Below, piece by piece: positions 1 to 11,181 of a stretch of 64,000 nucleotides of DNA. The position numbers were made by a program, and so were the translations under genes. Source of the stretch: Alnus glutinosa. Lineage: Eukaryota > Streptophyta > Magnoliopsida > Fagales > Betulaceae. The notes under the pieces are model-generated. The model made no database searches. It was not told the DNA's origin and saw nothing but the letters and a program-made list of their open reading frames with translations. The stretch's first letter is position 1, and the number at the start of each line of letters is the position of its first letter. Where the stretch lies: positions 24,951,628 through 25,015,627 of the forward strand of contig NC_084897.1 of NCBI RefSeq assembly GCF_958979055.1, written 5' to 3'.

Positions 1-1229
1 AAAATACTTATTCGACTTTTTGTCAAAAATAAAAAATAAAAAATTGTCAAAACACACTTTGAAAAAAGTTTAAAAATAAAGTTTTTTTTTTTCCAAAAAC
101 TCTTTTTGAATATAAAAACTCTATTTTTTAACACAATCAGATCCCCAAGAGGAGGTTGTTAGGGCAGTTGTGTCAACTATCGATATTCATTAGTTTCCTA
201 CAATCACTTGAATGGCTCCGCCCTTAAGTGGCATGGGAGTAAGACACTAAAGCATTTTTCAAAATAACTCTGCATATAGATCTGGTTGGATGTGGTATGT
301 TATTTAATCTATGATTTGTTTAATTTTTGGTCCGAAACTAATCAAAAAATGACTCTGCATTCTGCTTATGTTTCGTTGTGCAACATAATTCTCTTAAAAA
401 CAGTGTAAAGGGTCTTGAGAATTACGTAATGTGCTTTTTTTTTCTTTTTTCTTTTTAATCGAAGGAAATATTAAATTATTAATGATGGTTCATGGTTGAG
501 TTGTTAGATTTATTTTGTGAATACTCTTTTTCTCAATAAAATTTATTTTACTCATTTGGATCAAACATTTTATGGTAGTTAAATTGGTTTCTCTCAAAAT
601 CAATAAAAAATAATATATGTTTAAAATAGAGAAATATTTAGAGGGTTTGACCGGTCGGACCTCACGGTTGCTACCGCCTTATGCAGCAGTCACAATGGGC
701 AAGCAACGACGACCCAGAAGGGTGGCCATTTGCCCCAGAACCAGGCAGCCTGTAAGGGCCGCCAGTCCCAGCGACAGGAAGAGGCCGCTGCTTACACGGA
801 CGACGCCGGCCACGACGGGCCGACGGCTACTGCATGCCGGAAGAGATCCTACTGGTTGTGAATGGTGGGTTTCACGGCAAGGATGAAGAACCCAGTAGAT
901 GATTCCGGATTCATCCTCATGCAGTGATAAATCACTGCTGAATCCTTGAACATTTGGCGGGTTTGCGGTGCTGCAAGTTTCGGGTCAGTGCCAAGTTTTT
1001 GATGCTTTATTGCTAATTCATAAATCTTCCAAGCACACAGTCGAACTGACCAATACACCAAGGCAGCTCAAAGGCAAACGTCTAAAACAAAATATTGTGA
1101 AGTTTGTTTCACAAAGAACAAATAATAGAAAATATCAGTATGCTTTTCAATCTTACGTGAATAAATTATATTCACAAAAATTACTGGATTCAACAAAAAC
1201 TTAATACCGAACAAAACAGCATAAATATA
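1..1229. other. Intergenic flank left of the CACTA element
   Basis: AT-rich DNA with no recognisable gene. A block at about 640-900 is markedly GC-richer than its surroundings and open in several frames, but matches no family I know; it may be a captured or decayed exon. A stretch at about 573-650 resembles 24881-24945 (both contain CAATAAAAAATAATATAT), so it is probably part of a dispersed repeat. Confidence 0.5.
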
Positions 1230-1249
1230 CACTACAAGAAATTTGATCA

Positions 1250-1620
1250 TTAGCGGCCACATTATTAGCGGCCAACGCATAGTGGCCGCTAATGATCATG
1301 TTATTAGCAGCCACTTTTAAAAGTGGCCGCTAATAATACACTATTAGCGGCCAAAAACAATTGGCCGCTAATAGTCGCCGTTATTTGTAAACTATTAGCG
1401 GCCACCTAATTGTGGCCGCTAAAAATGGCCGCTAATAACTTGGCGGGGAGGTGTGGAAAATTCCGGGAAACTATTAGCGGCGACTAATGTCGCCGCTAAT
1501 AATAAAACTATTAGCGGCCACTTATGTGGCCGCTAATAATCAACTATTAGCGGCCACAAATAAAGTGGCCGCTAATAATTGATTATTAGCGGCCAAAAAA
1601 GCGGCCGCTAATAGTTTTGG
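1250..1620. repeat. Left subterminal hairpin array of the CACTA element
   Basis: About ten copies of ATTAGCGGCC or its complement GGCCGCTAAT lie here, mostly as head-to-head pairs that make short perfect hairpins (for example ATTAGCGGCCACTTATGTGG followed by CCGCTAAT near 1509). CACTA transposases are known to bind short subterminal repeats of this kind; that these are the binding sites is inferred. Confidence 0.85.
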
Positions 1621-3240
1621 AAAACAATTTTTTTTAAAAAAAAAAAAAACAAACGAAAAAATAAAAAGAAAAACTTGCTTTCTATTAATCTTTTTTTTTT
1701 TCTAAGAAAAAAAAAGGAAAAAGAACGATTTTTTTTTTTTTTGTTGATAGAAAAACCAAAAATTAACTTTACTTTTTATTATTTTAAAAAAATTAAAGAA
1801 AAAAAAATTAAGAATGAAAAAGATATATTTAAAATAAAAACAAACAAAAAAAAATGAAAATTTTGAAAACATTAAAAAAAAAAAAAAGAAAAAAGTTAGC
1901 ACATATTATTTTGAAAACATAAAAAAAGGCTAAATATTATTAGCGGCCACATAAGTGGCCGCTAATAATCAACTATTAGCGGCCACAAATAAAGTGGCCG
2001 CTAATAATTGATTATTAGCGGCCAAAAAAGTGGCCGCTAATAATTGATTATTAGCGGCCAAAAAAGTGGCCGCTAATAGTTGATTATTAGCGGCCACTTA
2101 TGTGGCCGCTAATAATATTTAGCCTTTTTTTATGTTTTCAAAATAATATGTGCTAACTTTTTTCGTTTTTTTATTTTTTTAATGTTTTCAAAATTTTCAT
2201 TTTTTTTGTTTGTTTTTATTTTAAATATATATTTTTCATTCTTAATTTTTTTTTCTTTAATTTTTTTAAAATAATAAAAAGTAAAGTTAATTTTTGGTTT
2301 TTCTATCAACAAAAAAAAAAAAATCGTTCTTTTTCCTTTTTTTTTCTTAGAAAAAAAAAAGATTAATAGAAAGCAAGTTTTTCTTTTTATTTTTTCGTTT
2401 GTTTTTTTTTTAAAAAAAAAAAATTGTTTTCCAAAACTATTAGCGGCCACTTATGTGGCCGCTAATAATATTTACCATTTTTGTTATGTTTTCAAAATAA
2501 TATGTGCTAACTTTTTTCCTTTTATTTTTTTTTTTTTTTTTTTTAATGTTTTCAAAATTTTCATTTTTTTTGTTTGTTTTTATTTTAAATATATCTTTTT
2601 CATTCTTAATTTTTTTTTCTTTAATTTTTTTAAAATAATAAAAAGTAAAGTTAATTTTTGGTTTTTCTATCAACAAAAAAAAAAAATCGTTCTTTTTCCT
2701 TTTTTTTTCTTAGAAAAAAAAAGATTAATAGAAAGCAAGTTTTTCTTTTTATTTTTTCGTTTGTTTTTTTTTTAAAAAAAAAAAATTGTTTTCCAAAACT
2801 ATTAGCGGCCGCTTTTTTGGCCGCTAATAATCAATTATTAGCGGCCACTTTATTTGTGGCCGCTAATAGTTGATTATTAGCGGCCACTTATGTGGCCGCT
2901 AATAATATTTACCATTTTTGTTATGTTTTCAAAATAATATGTGCTAACTTTTTTCCTTTTATTTTTTTTTTATTTTTTTTTAATGTTTTCAAAATTTTCA
3001 TTTTTTTTGTTTGTTTTTATTTTAAATATATATTTTTCATTCTTAATTTTTTTTTCTTTAATTTTTTAAAAATAATAAAAAGTAAAGTTAATTTTTGGTT
3101 TTTCTATCAACAAAAAAAAAAATCGTTCTTTTTCCTTTTTTTTTTTCTTAAAAAAAAAAAAGAGATTAATAGAAAGCTAGTTTTTCTTTTTATTTTTTCG
3201 TTTCTTTTTTTTTTAAAAAAAAAATTGTTTTCTAGAACTA
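1608..3240. repeat. Four AT-rich modules, one inverted and three direct, separated by hairpins
   Basis: A module of about 330 bp made of poly-A/T runs and the phrase GGTTTTTCTATCAAC occurs four times: inverted at about 1608-1935, and direct at about 2115-2435, 2465-2800 and 2905-3240. GGCCGCTAAT hairpins separate the modules. The first two form a very large palindrome centred near 2020. Amplification by slippage or template switching within the element is the likely origin. Confidence 0.8.
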
Positions 3241-5655
3241 TTAATCGATCAAACCTTCATTGTGTGAAGTCTGATCAGTCGACCTCTATCACGATCGATC
3301 AAATGATCTATCGATCCTATTGGTCTATCAAGATCGATCGAATAATCTATCGATCATATTAATCGATCACGATCGATCGGATGATTTATTGGTCATATTT
3401 ATTGATCAGGATCGATCGGATGATCTATCGGTCCTATCGATAAATCACGATCGATTGGATGATCTATCATAATCGATCGGATGATCTATCGATCTTATGG
3501 ATCTATCAAGATCAAGCGGATGATTTACCATGATTGATCGGATGATCTATCGATCTTATGGATCTATCAAGATCAAGCGGATGATTTACCATGATTGATC
3601 GGATGATCTATCGATCTTATGGATCTATCATGATCGATCGGATGATCTACCATGATTGATCGGATAATCTATCGATCCTATTAATCGATCGGATGATCAA
3701 TCAATCCTATGGATCTATCATGATCGATTGGATGATCTATCGATCCTATGGATCTATCATGATCGATTGGATGATCTATCGATCCTATGGATCGATCCTA
3801 TTGATCGATCACGATCGATCAGATAGGATCAATACTATAACGATCGATCGGATGATCTAACGATCATATTGATCGATCACGATCGATCGGATATGATCGA
3901 TACTATAACGATTGATCGAATGGTCTAACAATCCTATCGATCGATCAGATTATCTATCGATCCTATTGATCTATCACGATCGATCGGATATGATCGATAC
4001 TATCACGATGGATCGAATGATCTATCAATCATATTGTTCGATCACGATCAATCGGATGATCTATCGATCCTATGGATCGATCACAATCAATCGGATGATT
4101 TATCGATCCTATGGATCGATCACGATCGATCGGATAATCTATCGATCCTATTGATCTATCACGATCGATCGGATATGATCGATACTATCACGATGGATCG
4201 AATGATCTATCAATCATATTGTTCGATCACGATCGATCGGATGATCTATCGATCCTATGGATCGATCACAATCAATCGGATGATTTATCGATCCTATGGA
4301 TCGATCACGATCGATCGGATAATCTATCGATCCTATTGATCTATCACGATCGATCGGATATGATCGATACTATCACGATGGATCGAATGATCTATCAATC
4401 ATATTGTTCGATCACGATCGATCGGATGATCTATCGATCCTATGGATCGATCACAATCAATCGGATGATTTATCGATCCTATGGATCGATCACGATCGAT
4501 CGGATAATCTATCGATCCTATTGATCTATCACTTTCGATGGGATGATCTATCGATACTATTGATCGATACAATCACGATTGATCGAATGATCTATTAATC
4601 CTAATGATCGATCACGATCGATCGGATGATTTATCCATCCTATCGATCGATCTATCATCCGACCGATCATGATAGATCAATAAGATCAATAGATCATCCG
4701 ATCGATCGTGTAGATCAATAGGATCGATAGATCATCCGATCAATCATGGTAGATCATCCGATCGATCATGATAGATCAATAGGATCGATAGATCATCCGA
4801 TCAATAATGGTAGATCATCCGATCGATCATGATAGATCAATATGATCGATAGATCATCCGATCAATCATGGTAGATCATCCGATCGATCATGATAGATCA
4901 ATAAGATCAATAGATCATCCGATCAATCATGGTAGATTATCCAATTGATTATAATATATCAATAGGATCGATAGATTATCTTATGGATCATGGTAGATCA
5001 TCCAATCGATCATGATAGATCAATATGATCGATAGATCATCCGATCGATCATGATAGATCAATTGGATCGATAGATCATCCAATCAATCATGGTAGATCA
5101 TCAAATCGATCATGATAGATCAATAGGATCGATAGATCATCCGATCAATCATGATAAATCAATAGGATCGATAGATCATGATAGATCAATAGGATCGATA
5201 GATCATCCGATCAATCATGGTTCATCCGATTGATCCTATTGAAGTATTATGATCGATAGATCATCCGATCAATCATAGTAGATCATCCAATCGATCATAA
5301 TACTTCAATAGGATCAATTGGATGATCTATCGATCCTATTGATTTATCATGATCGATGGGATGATCTACCATGATTGATCGGATGATCTATCATGATCGA
5401 TCGAATGATTTATCGATCCTATTGATCTATCATGATCGATTGGATGATCTACCATGATCGATCGGATGATCTATCGATCCTATTGATCTATCATGATCGA
5501 TTGGATGATCTACCATGATCGATCGGATGATCTATCGATCCTATTGATCTATCATGATTGATTAGATGATCTACCATGATCTATCGAATGATCTATCGAT
5601 CCTATTGATCTATCTTGATCGGATGATCTACCATGATTGATCGGATGATCTAATA
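3240..5655. repeat. GATC-rich minisatellite with internal strand switches
   Basis: About 2.4 kb built from degenerate units of some 35-45 bp around GATCGATCGGATGATCTATC and GATCCTATTGATCTATCA. Units read in one orientation to about 4650, in the reverse complement from about 4650 to 5310, then flip back to about 5655. The array lies wholly inside the CACTA element. The frames open through it are by-products of the repeat and are not genes. Confidence 0.9.
3961..4515. repeat. Higher-order repeat: three copies of a 185-bp unit
   Basis: Within the minisatellite, a block starting TCCTATTGATCTATCACGAT recurs at 3961, 4146 and 4331, an exact 185-bp period with only a few base differences. The near identity marks the most recent amplification in the array. 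Confidence 0.9.
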
Positions 5656-6192
5656 TGTTAGTTTAACATACTATATAAGGCAAAAATGGATTTTTTTTTT
5701 TTTTTAATAAGACAAAAATGTCTATAAATTTGAAAAAAAATAAAAATAAAAATAACTTTTTTAAAAACAAATTAACAAAATTAAAATTAAAAAAAAAAAG
5801 AAGAAAAAGAACGATTTTTTTTAAACTCAAAATTTACTTAAAATTAAAAATAAAAAACCAATTTTTCAAAAAAAAAAGTTATTTAAAAAAAAGGAATTAA
5901 AAAAATTAAAGAAAAATGAAAAAAAAATAGAAAACAAAAAATAATTTATTTTAAAAAAAAAACCGAAAAAATACATTATAATTATGAACACAATTTTTTT
6001 TAGAAAAAAGAAAACAAACGAAAAATAAAAAAGAAAAACCTGTTTTTTATTAAATTAAAAAAACGAAAAATAATTTTTCTTTAAAAAAATTCTGAGGTGT
6101 TGATTTCAAAAAAAAAAAAAAAAGAATTAAAAAATCAAAAAGCTCATGATTGAGCCTTTTGGGTGAAGGGGGGGAGGGGGTGCAGGGGTGCA

Positions 6193-6222
6193 CGCGGGAC
6201 ACGAAAATTTTCGTGTCCCGCG
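6193..6222. repeat. Perfect 30-bp palindrome
   Basis: A perfect inverted repeat centred between 6207 and 6208 on AAAATTTT, with arms CGCGGGACACG and CGTGTCCCGCG, sits between G-rich and pyrimidine-rich DNA inside the CACTA element. It may be the fused ends of another inserted repeat. Confidence 0.8.
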
Positions 6223-6390
6223 CGCGCCTCACTCCCAAAAGTTAAATTTTTTATTTATTTTTTATTTTTTTATTTTTTCAATGTTTTTTTTGTTTCTTTC
6301 TAAATATCCTGTACTCTCTTTACTCTCTCTCTCTCAACTTCATTTGATTCATTTCTCAGAACTCTCGTCTCTCCTCTCTCTCTCTCTCTC

Positions 6391-6769
6391 TGGTCTTTGT
6401 TTCAGATATTTGATTTATTAAAATCTGCTACAATTTTAAAGAGAAACAAGAAGAAAAAGGTACCTTACTCTTCTCCATTTTCTTCTTCTTCGTCTTTGTG
6501 GTTTCTATTTCTTTTCTTTTCTGTTTTTTTTTTTTTTGCAAATTTTGTCACATATCTCAGCTCTGTCTCTCTTGTCTTTGTTTCAGATTTTGGTTTATTT
6601 ATTGCAATTATTGAAATCTACTTCAATTTTAAAGAGAAACAAGAAGGAAAAGGTACCTTACTCTTCTCCCCTTTCTTCTTCTTTGTCTTTGTGGGTTTCC
6701 ATTTCTTTTATGTTCTTTTTGTTTTTTTGCAAATTTTGTTAATTCATATCTTTGGGGTTGAATTTGCAG
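6391..6769 (+). repeat. Duplicated exon-like cassette in the CACTA interior
   Basis: A pyrimidine-rich, leader-like stretch (about 6305-6400) is followed by two copies of a roughly 180-bp cassette (6391-6562 and 6571-6750). Each copy has a TTTCAG acceptor-like site, a short exon-like stretch ending AAAAG, and GTACCTTACTC as donor (6406-6459 and 6587-6652). A third acceptor, TTTGCAG, is followed at once by ATG at 6770, opening MSRSFISCEIPMGHF and then a stop. It looks like the 5' leader of a gene, either the element's own lost transposase or a captured host gene. Confidence 0.55.
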
Positions 6770-7171
6770 ATGTCCAGGAGTTTTATCAGTTGTGAGATCC
6801 CGATGGGTCATTTTTAATTTCTTATACTTCATCTCCTCCGTTTTTTTTTTTTTTGAAATATATTTTGCTTGGTGAGGGGCACTGAAAAAATGGCCGGATC
6901 TGAAAAAATTGTCGGATTTGAGCTAGTAGGAGAGATGAGGAGAGGGGGTGCGTTGGGGGTTAAACATTTTTTTTTTTTTTTTTTTTTAATGATGTATTTG
7001 TATTTAGTTTTATTTGTATTTATATATATATATATATTTTTTTTCATTTTTAGTAGTATTAATTGTATATAGAGATTTAATTAATGCAGTGAAGTTAAAT
7101 GGATCTATTTTTTTTTTTTTTTTTTTTTTGTATATATATATATATATTTTTTTTTCAATTTTTTAATAGTA

Positions 7172-7590
7172 TTAGCGGCCACAAATGTGGCCGCTAATAG
7201 TTAAATCAGTCGGGTATTATTAGCGGCCACATGTGTGGCCGCTAATACTAGACTATTAGCGGCCACTCATGTGGCCGCTAATAATACCCGACTATTTTAA
7301 CTATTAGCGGCCACATACGTGTCGCCGCTAATAGTCTAGTATTAGCGGCGATTTTAGACTCAGTTAACAATTATTAGCGGCGGATAAAATTACTTTTAGC
7401 GGCGAACTTGGTGGCCGCTATAAAACAATTATTAGCGGCGACCAAAAAAAGTGGCCGCTAATAGTCTTTTGCGTCGGACTATTAGCGGCCACTCTTTAGC
7501 GGCCAAATTTGGCCGCTATTTATTAATAGCGGCCAAAATAACATCATTAGCGGCCAAATTTGTTGGCCGCTAATGATCAAATTTTTTGTA
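7172..7590. repeat. Right subterminal hairpin array of the CACTA element
   Basis: A mirror of the left array: many ATTAGCGGCC/GGCCGCTAAT pairs forming hairpins, with ATTAGCGGCGA variants, ending in the right terminal repeat. Confidence 0.85.
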
Positions 7591-7593
7591 GTG

Positions 7594-8585
7594 ATAGCTT
7601 TGATACTACATGTTAGAACATATAAACATATTATGCTCAACTAATATGCGCAACGGAAAATAAAAAGATAAGGAGCTAGGCTTACATCTAGTCATATTTG
7701 CTCAAATGTTTCCACGAAGATATGAAGAATAAAAAATATTATTTTAGGGATCTTCTAACCTATGCCTTACTGTATTACCATACTGATGGTGTACACAGGC
7801 TGTATATTTATAGGTTAGGTCAGGGACCCTAAAATATAGTAAACATTGTATTGTTCCTCCCATCAAGAAAACAATATTATTAATTAATTTTAAAATCAAT
7901 TAAACAATTCCATTACGGTGATATAAATTATCATAACCGTAATACCGTATATTATATTTATTAATTAAAATATAATAAATACTGTATATGTTGCATATAA
8001 CCATATAGGCCATATATGGAGATAAAATCTTACAAATTTTAGATTCTCAAATTATATGAATTCATGCCATTTTTTATATCGAATAGCATGAAAAATGCTA
8101 CATATTAAATATATGACATGTTATCGAGGCAAAAAAAAAAAAAAAATCAAAATCAAAATCAAAAATGCTTTTTCTTTACTTTTAAATATTCGCTTCTTCT
8201 TTACTAAACCAAAACATAGTTTTTTGCTCAAAACATTTATACGACATAAAGTATAAGAACCTGATAAAAATATATTCAATTCTCATTGTTAACATGTTAC
8301 ATTTTTAATATATAACATTTTTCATGTTGTTCGATGTATGAAACAGCCTAAATATATAATTTGAGAATCAATAATTTTAAAAAATTGTAAAAATTCCTGA
8401 TATATGGAAAAGGATGACCAGAGAAGGGATATATAGGGAGTTCGGGGGAGAATGAACATTTTTTTGTGCTTCTTAAAAAAAGGAAAAATAAAAATAAAAA
8501 TTAGTGCTACACCAAAAGCGAAAATGGAGGATGACGAGAAGCGAAAGAAAAACCAAAAAGGCGTTGGATGAGGACTAGGGGGGAG
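7594..8585. other. Intergenic DNA; start of segmental duplication copy 1
   Basis: No gene seen. From about 8030 the sequence matches that at about 16370 (both contain CATGAAAAATGC and ACATATTAAA in the same order), which marks the outer edge of the duplicated AAA-ATPase segment. Confidence 0.55.
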
Positions 8586-9319
8586 TAGGGCTGATTAAAT
8601 ACCTGCGGACCAGCATGCCCCGCCCTGCCCCTAAAATCCCGGGTTTTAGTTTATTTTTTGTGGGTGCAGGTCAAAAACTGATATACCAATGCGGAGCGGG
8701 GCGGGTTGCGGGTTGGGGTTTTTAAAAACCCCGGGGACCCGCCCCGCACATTTAAAAAAAAAAAAAAAAAATACAAAGTCCTAGCACTAGTAGTGCCGCA
8801 CCCCCCCTCCACATTTTTTCCTTTATTTTCTTCGTAAATCCTAGCGCCGCATGCACCCCTTCGCATCTTCTTCTTCTTCTTCACGATTTCATGCCGAGTC
8901 ATGCGTGTTGCTGTGTCTGCTCCAATGGAATTGTGGACGTTGATAGGCCTCGCCGAGTCACCGGGAATGGCGGGAAGAAATCGTCGACGCTCGCTTCAAG
9001 AGGCCTCGCCGAGTCGTCGATCTTGAGGTCAGTGACCTCTCAACCCTTTTTTGTGATTTGTTTGAATCTGAGTTTTGTGATTTTCTTGTTTGAATTTGGT
9101 ATAGTGGTATTGTTTGAATCTAATTTTCTTGTTTGGTTCCTGAGAAAATCTAGATGTTTCTAGATCTAGGTATTAAACCCGCATATCCCCGCAAAACCCG
9201 CACCCCCGCATTGCACGGGTTCTCCCCATTTTGTGCGGTTTGCGGGTGCGATTTTCGCAACCCGCAGGGGTGCGGAGCGGTACCAAAAAAGGGGCATCCC
9301 CGCCCCATGCTCAGCCCTA
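8586..9319. mobile_element. hAT-like non-autonomous DNA transposon
   Basis: The ends are inverted TAGGGCTGA... and ...TCAGCCCTA, with GC-rich phrases shared just inside them. An 8-bp duplication GGGGGGAG precedes the left end; the right flank reads G-run then AG, with the G-run lengthened by slippage. The paralogous site at about 18475-18485 reads straight through GGGGGGAGAAAACAATGCAG without the insert, which fixes the borders and shows insertion after the segment was duplicated. The 734-bp interior has no transposase; 8880-9170 is somewhat GC-rich and might be captured host DNA. Confidence 0.75.
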
Positions 9320-11060
9320 GGGGGGGGGGAGAAACAATGCAATTTTGGCGGTGGGCCATCGTTGATTTCTAACATCAAACTGCCCTCGGTAGTGGAGCCA
9401 AGGTTTTGGTTCGGAGAGTCAAGATTTTTTTTTTTTTTTTTTAAAACCATTTAGTAACAAACGGGTTTCTTCTGCTTGATTTTCAGTATCTGGTCTAAAA
9501 AGATAACAATATAGGCAATACACAGTGTCTTCCAAAATGTTGTATTCCAACTAATCAGTATATTCTGTGAACCATGCTGGATTAAAACGACATTGTTTTT
9601 TTATATTGTGTTTTTGAAAAATCATTTATCAATTTTGGTTGATAAGGTCTTTTTTGTATATATGACTCCTTTTTTTTCTTTTTTCAATCAAGTATCCCAA
9701 TTTTACCTATACCATCAGACAGAGGCCCTAAGGGCATACCAAGCGCAGGATCCACCAGACTAATCTCGACCCAATACCAGGCGCCACAATGGGTGTATGG
9801 CATTAAGTCACGGGCTTCGCCCAAGTGGCTAGCCCCAAAAGGTTGGTAGCACCAAAAGGATTAGAACTAGAGACCCCTCATGAGAATTATCTCCTAGAAA
9901 CCCCAGCCTTGACCCCTCGACTACCCTCTTGGGATTATTTATTTATTTTTTATTTTTTTTGTATGTTATTCGGATTTTTGATCTATATCACTATGATGGT
10001 AATTAATTTTTTTATTATTATTATTTTAGCAATATTTGCTGGCAAATTTGCTAGATTTACATTGACACGAGCTCATTTAAAATTTGATTAGAACTTAATA
10101 AAATTATTGTTATTCTTCATAATCGTAAGTAACTACAATTATATACTTCATACAATTAAAATATGTAACAAAATTATATATATTTATAAATAATTAATTT
10201 TTAAAGGCCAGTGTACCTGCGTGGACTATAAGCCTTGATGTTCAGATTTTTTTGAAAAAAAAAAAAAAATTCGCCTCTTCACAAACAACCTTCAATTTAT
10301 TTTTTTTACTCTGGCTCATCACTGTCTCACCGTCTCACGCTTCTCAATGAGTCATGATAGAATCAAATTACTTTAACAATAAAAAATTAAAAACTTTTGA
10401 ATGAAACGATGCAACTTCAACAAATCATAGTAATCACTTTAATGCAACTCCAGCATTAAAAACTTTTGTTTCGCAAACTCTTCCACATGCTTAAACGTAC
10501 CCTGCATTTTACAAATGCACAGTTAATCTTCAACTTTGGTTTCTTACGAAGATTGTGAACGTGCACTATCTGAGAAATAATTTGCCTCTTAATGAATGGT
10601 TGAGGGCGAGCAACAGATATATTACAATTTTTTTTTTACAAAAAGTAAAGACAATTTTTAAGTGGTAAAAAGAGGCACTTATCCCCTCTCTTGACCTCCC
10701 TTTAACTCTTCCTTTTAGGTCCACAATGAGTCTTTTAAGCTAGGACTGTGAGGAAAATCTCGAACAGTTTGTGACCTTTCCTACCGATGAAAAGGGGATT
10801 AAAAAAAGTTGTGCGGTGGGGTTCTGTTCATGGGTGGCCCCTAAAGCCTACTTGGAGTCTTCTTTTTTATTATTTTTTAAAAAAAGTCTACGTATTTTTT
10901 AAAAATTAATAAAACTTTAAAAGTAAAAATATTAAAAACTTAAAAAAAAATAAAAAAATAAAATAAAAAAATTCAGCTCCACCACCCCTTTTTTCTTTTT
11001 CTTCTTTTAATTTTTTTTTTTTAACTCTTTAATATTTTTATTTTTAAAGTTTTACAATTT
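9320..11060. other. Upstream region of the first AAA-ATPase gene
   Basis: 9320-9380 and 10725-10810 match the region upstream of the paralogue; the 1.3 kb between them is absent there and so is an insertion here or a deletion there. No gene, and no clear transposon ends, seen. Confidence 0.5.
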
Positions 11061-11064
11061 AGCC

Positions 11065-11072
11065 TATATAAT
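11065..11072 (+). promoter_or_regulatory. TATA box of the first AAA-ATPase gene
   Basis: TATATAAT lies about 110 bp before the ATG; transcription would be expected to start near 11095. Confidence 0.55.
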
Positions 11073-11181
11073 AACGAGAAGCAGAGGGCCATTAACAACA
11101 AGGCTAGTGTGAGTTAACACATTGTTCAGAGAACAAGAACCTTTGAACCAAGATTTTACATATCCTAGCTTCTTCTCCATC

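Larger units (their letters stand above)
1230..7593. mobile_element. Non-autonomous CACTA (En/Spm) DNA transposon
   Basis: The element opens with CACTACAAGAAATTTGATCA and closes with the inverted match ending in TTTTTTGTAGTG; about 30 bp of terminal inverted repeat agree with one mismatch. The 3 bases on each side are ATA (1227-1229 and 7594-7596), the 3-bp target duplication expected of CACTA elements. Both ends run into arrays of subterminal hairpins built on ATTAGCGGCCAC/GTGGCCGCTAAT, the likely transposase-binding repeats. The 6.4-kb interior has no transposase frame: it holds AT-rich modules, a GATC-rich minisatellite, an A-rich stretch (5690-6110) and a duplicated spliced-leader-like cassette. 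It must depend on a transposase from elsewhere. Intact ends and target duplication suggest a fairly recent insertion. Confidence 0.9.

Noticed and set aside
1675-3362. Phe/Lys-rich open frames on both strands
   Set aside because: They are translations of poly-A/T runs in the AT-rich modules of the CACTA element.
3912-4598. Open frames of about 100 codons with repeated IDRMIYRSY and MFDHDRSDD
   Set aside because: These frames are translations of the 185-bp minisatellite unit, open because the repeat lacks stops in that frame; no protein family fits.
1230-7593. CRISPR-like array because of regularly spaced palindromes
   Set aside because: Spacing is irregular, units occur in both orientations, and the DNA is a plant nuclear transposon with CACTA ends and an ATA duplication.
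7594-8030. Possible remnant of a long-terminal-repeat element beside the CACTA element
   Set aside because: No paired repeats, primer-binding site or coding domain could be seen, so it was left as unassigned intergenic DNA.
9150-9454. Overlapping Cys/Pro-rich frames on both strands
   Set aside because: They cross the right end of the hAT-like element and come from its GC-rich subterminal sequence.
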